DNA from: Paraglaciecola arctica BSs20135 | Lineage (GTDB): Bacteria; Pseudomonadota; Gammaproteobacteria; Enterobacterales; Alteromonadaceae | Reading direction: 5' to 3' | DNA: 64,000 nucleotides | Assembly: GCF_000314995.1 (NCBI RefSeq) | Contig: NZ_BAEO01000010.1 | Coordinates: forward strand, 124,001-188,000 | Shown here: piece by piece, positions 1-7,896 of the stretch | Layout: every line of letters starts with the position of its first letter | How positions within the stretch are numbered: the first letter of the stretch is position 1 | Notes under the pieces: model-generated | Database searches by the model: none | What the model was told of the DNA's origin: nothing | The model's input: only the letters and a program-made list of their open reading frames with translations | Position numbers and translations under genes: made by a program

Positions 1-362
1 ACACGTATCCCAGGTCCGAGCCACATTTGACCTCCTACTAGAGCGAGAAGTGAAGTTGCACCAATAGAATGCCCTACACCTACAACTGTTGTGTTAGGTT
101 CAACAAACGCATCGAGAGCGAGAGACAAGCGCCTCGCTCGGAGAGTCAATTCATCATCACTTGGAACTGGCGAAACAAGTCGCTCGAAATGTGGTGCAAC
201 AACCATACAACCGGATTCAGCTAATGCGTTCAAAAGCGTAACATGCCGCTCCGGCAAGCCACCTGATCCCACGGCAAAAAGCACCATGTGGGAAGTCTTT
301 GTGGTTTCGTATAGCGAAACTGTAAATGACTCAGCTCCATCTTGAATTGTCTTTATTTGCAT
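1..362 (-). CDS. Alpha/beta hydrolase (serine hydrolase fold), partial at left edge
   Basis: An open frame of 120 codons reads leftward from the ATG at 362-360 and runs off the window. It has a beta-strand followed by a VGSGG loop (residues about 27-35), typical of an oxyanion-hole region, and GHSIGA at residues 97-102, the nucleophile elbow (GxSxG, Ser99) of alpha/beta hydrolases. The AGGAG ribosome site at 373-377 lies 10 bases before the ATG, which supports this start. The catalytic Asp and His would lie beyond the edge. The stretch seems richer in G+C than the DNA around it, which may mean recent transfer; that is inference by eye. The product is probably a cytoplasmic hydrolase of the dienelactone-hydrolase/lipase type; the substrate is unknown. 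The forward frame at 91-345 is its shadow. Confidence 0.75.
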   Translation of the reverse strand, partial: MQIKTIQDGAESFTVSLYETTKTSHMVLFAVGSGGLPERHVTLLNALAESGCMVVAPHFERLVSPVPSDDELTLRARRLSLALDAFVEPNTTVVGVGHSIGATSLLALVGGQMWLGPGIR

Positions 363-574
363 TAAAAACTTGCTCCTAGTTTTCATAACTTAAATTCGGG
401 CGCCAACTTAGACACCTTAGACTCCATTTTAAAGATGGGATGTCCTTAGATCCCTTATAGTTTATAATAGCTTGGCTATTAATTAGAGAGCCTGTCCTTT
501 TCATTTAATATTTGGGGTATTATGAGCCTGTTTTATGCTGATAGAGTTACAACTCCGGCCCTAGTTTTTTTTAA

Positions 575-931
575 ATGAACAAACTATTATTTTTTATCCT
601 ATTGACCTATTGCTGTAGCGCTTGGTCAGTAAGCAAGGCAACTTCAGTCGATAGTAGCTCAGATATAAGTAATATTATTGAGGAAATTGAACAGGCTAAA
701 TATTCTAACCCTGAACAAGCCAAAGCACTCGCCCTCGAATCGCTAAAAATCACCCAGTCCTACGACAACATCAAGCCACAAATACAACTTTATAAAATTT
801 TAGGTGAATTAGAAATTGAACTCGCCAATTACGAAGCGGCGATCACCTACTTTTCTACAGGGTTATCATTAAGCGAAGGGATCAACAAACAAAGTTTAAT
901 GATCGATATGCTTAATGCCCTAACGAATTAA
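575..931 (+). CDS. Short secreted TPR-repeat protein, probably a truncated remnant
   Basis: 118 residues. An N-terminal signal peptide (hydrophobic residues about 4-18, ending near CSAWS) is followed by two tetratricopeptide-like helical repeats (residues about 35-110, with AKALALESLKIT and YEAAITYFSTGLSL). Such signal-peptide plus TPR segments normally form the periplasmic sensor half of longer membrane proteins (GGDEF or histidine kinase type) in Alteromonadales. Here the frame simply stops 26 bases before the next gene, with no membrane segment or output domain, so it looks like a broken gene. An 18-codon frame at 522-578 overlaps its start, but I give that no weight. It could still be a small functional periplasmic adaptor. 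Confidence 0.5.
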   Translation: MNKLLFFILLTYCCSAWSVSKATSVDSSSDISNIIEEIEQAKYSNPEQAKALALESLKITQSYDNIKPQIQLYKILGELEIELANYEAAITYFSTGLSLSEGINKQSLMIDMLNALTN

Positions 932-957
932 CGAGACAGCCATGGTGAACAATTGAA

Positions 958-2793
958 ATGAACCACATCCCCCAGCACACTCTTGATTTTATAAGGGATT
1001 CAGCCCCCTTTGATCTATTAGATGAGCAAGAAACCAAAATTTTGGCTCAATCAATCACTGTGGCATATTTTAGTCAGGAAGATGTCGATAGTATTTTGAA
1101 GCAGCAGCAAGGCGGGTTGTTTCTTATTAACGGTGGCCAGTATTCCATAAAAGATTCAGCAGAGCCTCAGCGTCACTTGAGTGAAGGTGATTACTTTGGT
1201 TGCGATAATTTGTGGCAAAAACAGCCTAATGAGATCAGTGTCAAAGTTGATAAGCCAGGCTTAGTCTATTGCCTCCCCAAAAAGAGCTTTACAGTGTGGG
1301 CAAAAAAGCATCCTAATATTGCCATTTTCTTTCAAAATTATACCTCTGAGAAAATCCATTCTGTACATCTAGATGATTCAAAATCTATGTGGTTGTATAA
1401 ACCTATTAGCGAAGTGATCTCCGATGGTGTAGTGAGCGAGGACATACATAGCAGTATCTTACAGGGGGTGCAAAAAATGTCCCACAGCGGCGTGTCATCT
1501 TTGGTGATAACCGATAACCAATCTTTAGTTGGAATACTAACTGATAAAGATATACGTAATCGTGTTGTCGCAGAGCAAGCTGACGTCAACCTTGCCGTTA
1601 GTACTATTATGACCCATGAACCTATAAGAATTAGCGACCAGCACACCCTGTTTGATGCCTTGTGCGTTATGACAGAGCACAACGTACAACATTTGCCAGT
1701 GGTTAACAGCAACACGGGTATCCCTCTTGGTATGCTGACAGCCAGCGATATGATTCGTCATCAAAGAGGCAATGTTTTATTGGTTATTAACGAGTTAACC
1801 AAAGCGACCTCACTATATGACTTGACACGTTTATCCTGGCAGTTACCCCATTACTTTTCTAAACACGCCATTCGTTTAGGAGACTTTGATATCGCCGGCA
1901 AGGTTTTGTCCCAAGCAACTGATATTATGACTCGTAAATTGATTGTTTTTTATCAGCAACAACATGGCGAAGCTCCGCTAGAATATTGTTGGTTAGTGTA
2001 TGGTTCCCAAGCACGGGAAGATCAAACCATGGGCTCTGATCAAGACAATGGTTTGTTGTTTTCACAAGAGCCAAACGCGCAGCAAGATAAGTATTTCGCC
2101 GATATGGCTGAGTATGTATGCAGAGGATTAGATAAATGCGGGATTAGGCTATGTACCGGTAATATAATGGCCAGCAATCCGAAACTACGATTGTCAGTAG
2201 ATCAGGCCGTAAAACAAGCCCAAGAATGGGTATATGAGCCCAGTCCGCAAGCCATTTTGGACTGCAATATTTTTCTTGATGTACGGGCCGTAGCGGGTAA
2301 TCGTTTTTTACTTGAACAACTGCAGACTAAACGCAAAGAATTACTTAAACAGTCTAGGTTTATTGCTGCACTGGCACGCCATGCTGGAGAGGCGCAAGTT
2401 CCCCTGTCGATGTTTCAGAAATTTATTTACAAAACGGGGCTGGATAGAAAAGACTGTATAGATTTGAAGCATAGTGGCGTGTCAATTATCAATAATTTGG
2501 TGCGTATTTATTCATTGGTCAATGGCTTAACTATGCCCGCTATTCCTCATCGGTTAGATGGATTGCTAGCCCACGCTGGAATGCCCAGTAAAGATGTCAA
2601 AAATATTCGGGATATCTGGTTATTACTAAATAGGTTGCGTTGGCGACATCAGATTCAAAATAAAGTCACTGATAATTACATCTCCATCAGTGACTTGTCA
2701 TCTATAGAAAAATACCAGCTAAAGGAAGCATTGCGGGTTATTCGTCGCATGCAACAAATGGCAATATTTAAATTTACGGGCGGCTTACGGTAA
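958..2793 (+). CDS. cNMP-binding / CBS-pair / DUF294 nucleotidyltransferase-like signalling protein
   Basis: 611 residues with four parts in order: a cyclic-nucleotide-binding fold (about 15-130, with the GDYFG turn), two CBS domains (about 150-270, with GILTDKDIRNRVVA and GMLTASDMIRHQRG), a DUF294 nucleotidyltransferase-like domain (about 300-440) with the motif YGSQAREDQTMGSDQDNG near residue 347, and the DUF294 C-terminal helical domain (about 470-605). The GS...SDxD motif has the metal-binding acidic residues of the DNA polymerase beta superfamily. The family is thought to be a cytosolic signal-transduction protein; the true ligand and target are not known. In many gammaproteobacteria it sits beside acs or actP and is followed by the DnaQ-like exonuclease, as here (24-base gap), so the two are likely co-transcribed. 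Confidence 0.85.
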   Translation: MNHIPQHTLDFIRDSAPFDLLDEQETKILAQSITVAYFSQEDVDSILKQQQGGLFLINGGQYSIKDSAEPQRHLSEGDYFGCDNLWQKQPNEISVKVDKPGLVYCLPKKSFTVWAKKHPNIAIFFQNYTSEKIHSVHLDDSKSMWLYKPISEVISDGVVSEDIHSSILQGVQKMSHSGVSSLVITDNQSLVGILTDKDIRNRVVAEQADVNLAVSTIMTHEPIRISDQHTLFDALCVMTEHNVQHLPVVNSNTGIPLGMLTASDMIRHQRGNVLLVINELTKATSLYDLTRLSWQLPHYFSKHAIRLGDFDIAGKVLSQATDIMTRKLIVFYQQQHGEAPLEYCWLVYGSQAREDQTMGSDQDNGLLFSQEPNAQQDKYFADMAEYVCRGLDKCGIRLCTGNIMASNPKLRLSVDQAVKQAQEWVYEPSPQAILDCNIFLDVRAVAGNRFLLEQLQTKRKELLKQSRFIAALARHAGEAQVPLSMFQKFIYKTGLDRKDCIDLKHSGVSIINNLVRIYSLVNGLTMPAIPHRLDGLLAHAGMPSKDVKNIRDIWLLLNRLRWRHQIQNKVTDNYISISDLSSIEKYQLKEALRVIRRMQQMAIFKFTGGLR

Positions 2794-2816
2794 GCACTGC
2801 ACAGAGGAAATATTCG

Positions 2817-3491
2817 ATGTGGCAAAAAATAAAACAATGGCTGGCTCCTCGCCCGCAAGTGCCACAAAAGTGGTTAAACATGCCGCTAGTCGAGATCCCT
2901 TTTTTATGTATCGATTTAGAACTGACGTCACTTGATTTGAATGATACCAAAATCCTGTCTATTGGTTGGGTTGAGGGTAAAGGTAAGCAGATATCCATGC
3001 AAAGTTGCTTTTATCAAGTGGTGTCTACGACTGCGTCATTAAACCAAAGCCCAGTAATACATGGGCTCACTGCCCAAGACATAGCTCAAGGGCAGCCGCT
3101 ACGTGTGGCACTTGAAGCGCTTAAAGGCTTTGCTAGCAGTCATATTTGGGTGTTCCATTGTACCGGATTAGATATGACTGTATTAAACGGCGTATTTAAG
3201 AAATTAAATATCCCGTTGCCAACAGTAGTGACAGTAGACACTCTGCGTTTTGACTTATACCAATTAACGAAAAACTTGCGCCCACCGCCACTAAACGCAA
3301 CGGTTTTACCTGTTTGCCGAGCTCGATATAATCTTCCTGCAGTACCTGCCCATAACGCCTTAGATGACGCGATGGCGACAATGGAATTACTTTTCGCGCA
3401 GATTCAAAAATTTGCCCCCGCTAAACACAACACCTTAGAAAGTTTATTGGTAACCGATGCTATTGATGTATTTCCTGCTAATGAAATATGA
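2817..3491 (+). CDS. DnaQ-like DEDDh 3'-5' exonuclease
   Basis: 224 residues. Exonuclease motif I is FLCIDLELTSLD with the metal ligands Asp33 and Glu35. Motif II is in VFHCTGLDMTVL, and motif III is AHNALDDAMATMELL with the His...Asp of the DEDDh class. The family is that of the polymerase III epsilon subunit and RNase T; a stand-alone form beside a CBS/DUF294 protein is common in gammaproteobacteria. It presumably trims DNA or RNA 3' ends, but the substrate is not known. It begins 24 bases after the preceding gene and appears to be in the same transcript. It lacks the C-terminal polymerase-binding region of true DnaQ. Confidence 0.85.
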   Translation: MWQKIKQWLAPRPQVPQKWLNMPLVEIPFLCIDLELTSLDLNDTKILSIGWVEGKGKQISMQSCFYQVVSTTASLNQSPVIHGLTAQDIAQGQPLRVALEALKGFASSHIWVFHCTGLDMTVLNGVFKKLNIPLPTVVTVDTLRFDLYQLTKNLRPPPLNATVLPVCRARYNLPAVPAHNALDDAMATMELLFAQIQKFAPAKHNTLESLLVTDAIDVFPANEI

Positions 3492-3630
3492 ATAAATAAC
3501 CTAGGTAACTAACCTCAATTCGGGATAATCGACTTGAAAAATGTTTGAAATCTAAAGCATCAACAATAGAGTTACCAGTCTATCGATAAGTATCGATAAT
3601 TGACCTTTAATTAGAGCAACATATTTTTCC

Positions 3631-3644
3631 TTGATACGGATCAA
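3631..3644. promoter_or_regulatory. FNR/Anr-type box
   Basis: TTGATACGGATCAA matches the FNR consensus (TTGAT, four bases, ATCAA) at all ten fixed positions. It sits in the 329-base gap before the membrane flavin reductase at 3821, about 176 bases ahead of the ATG, far enough for a promoter and a leader. The sequence match is direct; oxygen control of the reductase is inference. The rest of the gap holds nothing else I recognise apart from a short direct repeat of TATCGATAA near 3581-3600. Confidence 0.65.
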
Positions 3645-3820
3645 GTCGGAATGAATAGTCTATGAAACCATAGTGTTGAAGTACCTGACACCGGAGGATA
3701 GATTGCTTGTAAGCAGCATCAAACGATTAGGTATTATTGCTTGGGTATTGAGATCAAACCGACTCTGTTCCATGAAACGTACTAACAGATTAACGCAACA
3801 CTTTTAACATAAGGGTTATC

Positions 3821-5080
3821 ATGAGAGTAAAGGCTTGGCAGCTTATCAGCAGTATCCTGTTCATCACTATCGTCAGTGTACTGCTCCAAGTTCCCAGGGA
3901 AACCTGGGGGACCGCAGCAACTGTCAGCCTAATATTGGGTGCTTCGGCTTTAGCATGTATGGCGACCTCCTGCTCCTTATCTAGCCGCTGGGGCTTTGTT
4001 GAACAGTTATTTGGCGGTTTGGATCAACTCTATCAGACCCACAAATGGCTCGGTATATGGGCGCTTGTCTTCGCCGTTTATCACTTTGTTTTTAAGGCTA
4101 ATCTCGATTCCTGGGATGTCGCGCCTATTCTCGAGCTACCCAAATACTGGACGCGGCTGGTACGTCAACTCAGCATCGCGGCGCTAGGCCTTATTGTGCT
4201 GCTAGCATTGAATCGTAACATTCCTTACAACGTCTGGCGTTGGTGGCATAAGCTCTCCGGCCCGCTGTTTTTCATTGTCATCCTGCATTGGCTAAGTATT
4301 AAATCACCCATCACGTTACAGAGTCCGGCTGGTATCTGGTTAGCGCTGCTGTGCACTATAGGTGTGCTTGCGGCTCTATACAAACTGGTTCTGTATCCTT
4401 TTTTCGCCTCAGGTGGCGAATATAAAGTAGCCTCAGTGTCTCATGGCAATAATGCGGTGCACCTGAAGCTCGAACCAGTTCACAGTGGCTTTGCATTCGA
4501 GGCCGGCCAGTTCGGCTTTCTGGCCATGAAAGAAACAGGCTTGCGAGAGCCCCATCCATTTACCATCGCCAGCGCACATTCCGACACTGGGCAGATTCAT
4601 TTTGTGATCCGCGCATTAGGCGACTACACGCGCAAGTTAAGTGAACAGGTTAAAGTCGGTATGATGGCCGATGTATATGCACCGCACGGTCGCTTTAAGC
4701 GAATACCAGATGCACAGACTGAGATTTGGATTGGTGCAGGAATAGGTATATCACCTTTTATTTCCTGGTTGAATGATAAAACTATTGGTCGCTTTGAATG
4801 CGCGACTTTGGTCTATTGCTTCGATCCGTCACGTGCTTTTCCTAGTGTTGAACGCATGCAGGAAATAGCCGCTGATTCCGGGGTACAGTTTATATCCAAC
4901 CCAAGTAATAGTGACGCATTAGAAGCGACAATTCGCCAAGTGGTAACTGAAGTAGATCCACAGCAGGTCAAAATCAGCTTCTGCGGTCCAAAAGGGCTAT
5001 TGAAACACGTTAAAAAATTGATGGAAGAAAATGGTATTCCTTTAGAAAACATCCGTTATGAGTTTTTTGAATTTCGATAG
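3821..5080 (+). CDS. Ferric-reductase-like membrane flavin oxidoreductase
   Basis: 419 residues. The N-terminal half has about six hydrophobic segments (roughly 5-25, 32-52, 74-94, 117-135, 148-165, 172-195) with histidines (VYHFVF, WWHKLSG, LHWLS) placed as heme ligands of the ferric-reductase-like transmembrane domain. The cytoplasmic half has an FAD motif HPFTIAS near residue 246, a pyridine-nucleotide motif GAGIGISPF near 305, and the C-terminal FCGPKG...YEFFEFR end typical of the ferredoxin reductase fold. It should carry electrons from NAD(P)H through FAD to membrane heme and on to an acceptor such as iron, oxygen or a quinone; the acceptor is unknown. AAGG at about 3811 gives a ribosome site. 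The gene stands alone, and an upstream FNR box suggests anaerobic control. Confidence 0.85.
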   Translation: MRVKAWQLISSILFITIVSVLLQVPRETWGTAATVSLILGASALACMATSCSLSSRWGFVEQLFGGLDQLYQTHKWLGIWALVFAVYHFVFKANLDSWDVAPILELPKYWTRLVRQLSIAALGLIVLLALNRNIPYNVWRWWHKLSGPLFFIVILHWLSIKSPITLQSPAGIWLALLCTIGVLAALYKLVLYPFFASGGEYKVASVSHGNNAVHLKLEPVHSGFAFEAGQFGFLAMKETGLREPHPFTIASAHSDTGQIHFVIRALGDYTRKLSEQVKVGMMADVYAPHGRFKRIPDAQTEIWIGAGIGISPFISWLNDKTIGRFECATLVYCFDPSRAFPSVERMQEIAADSGVQFISNPSNSDALEATIRQVVTEVDPQQVKISFCGPKGLLKHVKKLMEENGIPLENIRYEFFEFR

Positions 5081-5124
5081 CCTGCGCAACATCAAAAGGG
5101 CGCCAGTCACAAGCTAAAAAGGGG

Positions 5125-5156
5125 TTGCTTGCTTCACAATACTATTGAGCAAGCAA
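5125..5156. terminator. Stem-loop after the flavin reductase
   Basis: TTGCTTGCT (5125-5133) and AGCAAGCAA (5148-5156) form a perfect 9-bp stem with a 14-base loop, 45 bases after the reductase stop. There is no clean T-run, so termination is only likely. It also lies just beyond the stop of the decayed minus-strand gene at 5169-5303. Confidence 0.4.
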
Positions 5157-5168
5157 AAGCGATTTTAT

Positions 5169-5303
5169 CTATAAAATATGAATAGATTCAAAAAACTGTT
5201 TTACATTCGGCAGGCACTCCAGCGCAGCTAGGAAATCCGCGGGCACTTCTATTTCACTGACTACAGAGGCGTTTCCCCAACGACCGTCCGCTTTCAGAGC
5301 ATT
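5169..5303 (-). pseudogene. Remnant of a YdeI/OmdA-family protein (C-terminal end)
   Basis: Read on the minus strand from 5303 to the TAG at 5171-5169, 44 codons give a frame with ALKADGRWG, then EIEVPADFLAALE and VKQFFESI. This matches the pattern near the C-terminus of YdeI/OmdA family proteins (KADGRW, then a PxDL stretch, then a short helix ending in FF). A TGA stands immediately upstream in frame and no start codon or N-terminal part is visible, so only a truncated end remains. The rest of the 5081-5538 gap holds a stem-loop and the acuR operator. The match is from memory of the family; the call is moderate. Confidence 0.55.
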
Positions 5304-5502
5304 TCATAAACTTAGCTTTTTGAAAAGATTAATCTAGATTTGACATATTTTAAAATGACTATCTCTTTATGCAGATTTAATCGCGCACGCATCTACCGTT
5401 GTAAACGAAATTTTTATGCTTAAAAGCAACTAAAACCACCATTCTAATAGACATTTGTTTAAGCGGACTTTCTGACATTCAAGGGGTCTACAAAAATATT
5501 CA

Positions 5503-5532
5503 TTGCAATTAATTAGACGATCGGTCTAATAT
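5503..5532 (+). promoter_or_regulatory. acuR promoter, start point close to the ATG
   Basis: TTGCAA at 5503-5508 and TAATAT at 5527-5532 are spaced by 18 bases and make a plausible sigma-70 promoter. The expected start of transcription, 6-8 bases past the -10 box, falls at about 5538-5540, that is on the acuR ATG (5539). No ribosome site precedes that ATG, so a leaderless message is suggested. The operator lies between and over the two boxes. Confidence 0.5.
5513..5529. promoter_or_regulatory. AcuR operator 1
   Basis: TTAGACGATCGGTCTAA is a perfect inverted repeat (TTAGAC, five bases, GTCTAA). It lies 10 bases before acuR inside its promoter. A second copy stands before acuI. TetR-family AcuR proteins are known to bind sites of this form, so it is taken as the autoregulatory operator. 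Confidence 0.75.
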
Positions 5533-5538
5533 AAATCT

Positions 5539-6171
5539 ATGACAACCTTAGTGATTAAACCAAGACGTGGACGCCCCCCCAAAGTGGCACGGGAAAACTA
5601 CGATACCAGAGCAGAACTTATCCGCAGTGGCGTAGAGCACCTAACGGAGTTTGGTTTTTCCTCTTCGGGGATAGAACCAATATTAAAAAAGGTCGGTGTG
5701 CCTAAAGGTTCCTTTTATCATTACTTTGCCAGTAAAGAAGCATTCGGCGAAACGGTTATTGCTCACTACGACGGATATTTTTCTGGCAAGTTAGACATGC
5801 ACCTTTTAAATACTGATTATTCCCCTCTTACGCGACTTCAAAAATTTGTGGATGACGCTGTGCAAGGCATGACTCGACATGATTTTAAACGTGGCTGTTT
5901 GGTGGGTAATTTAAGCCAAGAAGTTGATGCGTTACCATCAGGATTCCGCACTCTACTAACAGCAATTTTTGTGAGCTGGCAACAACGAGTCAGAACCTGC
6001 TTAATCGAAGCGCAAGCATGTGGTGAAGTGGCTCACAATGCAGATTGCACTCAAGTAGCTGAGTTTTTTTGGATTGGATGGGAAGGAGCTGTCAGCCGGG
6101 CTAAGCTAGTTGAAAACGCCGAGCCATTGCGGCTTTTTATTCAATATTTTTTACAAACATTACCTAAGTAA
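5539..6171 (+). CDS. acuR: TetR-family repressor AcuR of acrylate/DMSP metabolism
   Basis: 210 residues. A basic N-terminal tail (RRGRPPK) leads into a TetR helix-turn-helix at about residues 22-67, with VGVPKGSFYHYFASKEAFG as recognition helix and following loop. The C-terminal half carries the AcuR-like segments HDFKRGCLVGNLSQEVDALP and FFWIGWEGAVSRAKL. In Rhodobacter, AcuR represses acuR-acuI and is released by acrylate. The next gene here is acuI, and matching operators stand before both genes. The start at 5539 is supported by the position of the basic tail. No Shine-Dalgarno is visible, which fits a leaderless transcript. The gap to acuI is 46 bases. Name confidence is high because sequence pattern, partner and operators agree. 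Confidence 0.85.
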   Translation: MTTLVIKPRRGRPPKVARENYDTRAELIRSGVEHLTEFGFSSSGIEPILKKVGVPKGSFYHYFASKEAFGETVIAHYDGYFSGKLDMHLLNTDYSPLTRLQKFVDDAVQGMTRHDFKRGCLVGNLSQEVDALPSGFRTLLTAIFVSWQQRVRTCLIEAQACGEVAHNADCTQVAEFFWIGWEGAVSRAKLVENAEPLRLFIQYFLQTLPK

Positions 6172-6189
6172 AAATTTTTTAACTATTAA

Positions 6190-6204
6190 TAGACGAACGG
6201 TCTA
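6190..6204. promoter_or_regulatory. AcuR operator 2
   Basis: TAGACGAACGGTCTA (TAGAC, five bases, GTCTA) is the same half-site and spacing as the operator before acuR. It lies 14 bases before the acuI start and just ahead of its GGAGAG ribosome site, so it could block a separate acuI promoter or act as a roadblock to read-through from acuR. Confidence 0.7.
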
Positions 6205-6217
6205 AATTGGAGAGCAT

Positions 6218-7204
6218 ATGTTTAAAGGCATCTTAATTAACAAAGACGATGATGGTTATCACGCTGCGCTACAAGACATTGACGATAGCACTCTGCCTGA
6301 GGGTGATGTCAGCGTGAAGGTTTTATACAGCACGTTGAACTATAAAGATGGACTTGCCATTACCGGTAAAGCGCCGGTTGTTCGTTCATTTCCAATGATA
6401 CCTGGGATTGACTTAGTGGGTGTAGTTGAGCAAAGCGATAGTAGCCAATTTAAGGTTGGTGATTTGGTGATCCAAAATGGCTTTGGCGTCGGTGAAACTC
6501 ACTGCGGCGGATTAGCCCAAAAGGCACGCTTAAAAAGCGATTGGCTTATCCCCTTACCTGCGGCTTTCACGCCAAAACAGTCCATGATCATCGGTACCGC
6601 GGGTTATACGGCCATGTTATGCGTCATTGCCCTTGAGAAAAACGGCGTGACACCCGACAAAGGTAAAATCCTAGTCACAGGAGCCAATGGTGGCGTAGGT
6701 AGCTTTGCTATTTCGATACTCGCCAAACTAGGCTACACAGTAGTTGCCTCAACCGGTCGCATGGAAGAAGCTAGCTATTTGCAGTCACTTGGCGCTAGTG
6801 AAGTTATACACCGGGACACTTTATCAAGCCCAGGCAAACCTTTGGCTAAAGAGCGTTGGGCTGGGGCAGTCGATTCCATAGGTAGTCATACCCTAGTTAA
6901 TGTATGTGCCAGTATCCAATATGGCGGAACAGTAGCCGCCTGCGGTTTAGCCCAAGGTATGGATTTTCCCGGGTCCGTAGCCCCATTTATTTTACGAGGT
7001 ATCACCCTGGCAGGCATTGACAGCGTTATGCGCCCAATTGCCGACAGAAAAGAAGCATGGCAACGCTTAGGTGAGATTTTAGAACCAAGTGTGTTTGACG
7101 ACATCGCTAAGGAAATCAAACTAGATACAGTAGTAGCAACCGCAAACCAGCTATTAGCCGGCAAGGTGCGCGGCCGTATTGTGGTTGATGTACAAGCAGA
7201 TTAG
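6218..7204 (+). CDS. acuI: Acrylyl-CoA reductase (NADPH), YhdH/YhfP family
   Basis: 328 residues, a zinc-independent medium-chain dehydrogenase/reductase. The N-terminal catalytic domain has LYSTLNYKDGLAITGKAPVVR and PGIDLVG; the Rossmann part carries VTGANGGVGSFAISILAKLGY (about 151-171), and the C-terminus ends KVRGRIVVDV as in YhdH. The family reduces acrylyl-CoA to propionyl-CoA with NADPH, the step that removes toxic acrylyl-CoA made from DMSP cleavage or 3-hydroxypropionate. No DMSP lyase gene (dddL, dddP or alma1) lies next to it, so here the pair may act as an acrylate-detoxifying unit. GGAGAG stands 3-8 bases before the ATG. The TetR gene upstream and the repeated operator indicate induction by acrylate or a derivative. 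Confidence 0.88.
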   Translation: MFKGILINKDDDGYHAALQDIDDSTLPEGDVSVKVLYSTLNYKDGLAITGKAPVVRSFPMIPGIDLVGVVEQSDSSQFKVGDLVIQNGFGVGETHCGGLAQKARLKSDWLIPLPAAFTPKQSMIIGTAGYTAMLCVIALEKNGVTPDKGKILVTGANGGVGSFAISILAKLGYTVVASTGRMEEASYLQSLGASEVIHRDTLSSPGKPLAKERWAGAVDSIGSHTLVNVCASIQYGGTVAACGLAQGMDFPGSVAPFILRGITLAGIDSVMRPIADRKEAWQRLGEILEPSVFDDIAKEIKLDTVVATANQLLAGKVRGRIVVDVQAD

Positions 7205-7329
7205 GCAACGATTTGGCTTAATAGCAAGTAGATGCCGTGTCATTTTTAGTTAGAGCTGGTGTTAACTAGCCCTATTTTTGTTGCTCTATACAGGTTAAGA
7301 GGATGCTATTAGTATCAGCGCATGCTCTT

Positions 7330-7362
7330 AATTTATAGCCTCAGCCATTGAGGCTATAAATT
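7330..7362. terminator. Long symmetric hairpin after acuI
   Basis: A perfect 14-bp stem: AATTTATAGCCTCA (7330-7343) and TGAGGCTATAAATT (7349-7362) with a five-base loop. Its core GC pairs are flanked by A/T pairs, so it can serve as a terminator in either direction. It is 126 bases past the acuI stop. Confidence 0.6.
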
Positions 7363-7500
7363 ACATCCACAAAACAAAGTTATCACTTCTCATACCCAAG
7401 TATCACTTAACAGATTTTTAACATCTCGTTAATAGTCTTTAATAGTTCCATCAAAACGCAGCAACAGCTGCAAACAAACTTAAATACGAGGAACTTAACC

Positions 7501-7896
7501 ATGTTGAAAATTGTTAAAACTTCTATCGCTATCGCAACTATCTCTTTATTAACAGCGGGCAACGCTCAAGCTGATGTAGGCGAAGCATTACAAAACATCT
7601 GTACTATCGTTAAAGCAGATGACAAAGGCGAACTACGTAAAAAAATGAAACGTGTTCAGTCTGACTTTAGACTTAAACTTAAAGATTACTACACAGGCGT
7701 AACTTGTGGTGGTAACAGCCTTATTCGTACAGCTATGCTTAACGGCGCAGTTGAAACAGGTACCTTGATGGTCAAGAAAATGCCTAAAGGTGACTTAAGC
7801 TCACCAGAAAGTGACGGCAAAACAGTATTAGCTTGGGCTTCTGAGAATGGTTTAGATGCATCACCAATAGTTGCTGCACTTAACGACAGAATATAA
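7501..7896 (+). CDS. DUF3718 secreted protein
   Basis: 131 residues. A signal peptide (MLKIVKTSIAIATISLL, cleavage near NAQA/DV, about residue 24) precedes a small domain with two cysteines (NICTIVKAD and GVTCGGNSLIRTAM) that fits the DUF3718 family seen in Alteromonas, Shewanella and Vibrio. The function is unknown; a periplasmic location is expected. The codon choice (many GTT, GCT, CGT, AAA) looks like that of a highly expressed gene. AGGAA lies about 8 bases before the ATG. It stands alone, with two strong terminators behind it. Confidence 0.75.
   Translation: MLKIVKTSIAIATISLLTAGNAQADVGEALQNICTIVKADDKGELRKKMKRVQSDFRLKLKDYYTGVTCGGNSLIRTAMLNGAVETGTLMVKKMPKGDLSSPESDGKTVLAWASENGLDASPIVAALNDRI

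Noticed and set aside
91-345. 84-codon plus-strand frame
   Set aside because: It lies antisense to the alpha/beta hydrolase with GHSIGA, which has a ribosome site; the plus frame has no recognisable content.
522-578. 18-codon frame overlapping the TPR gene start (possible leader peptide)
   Set aside because: No run of regulatory codons, no hairpin pair and no ribosome site that would support attenuation.
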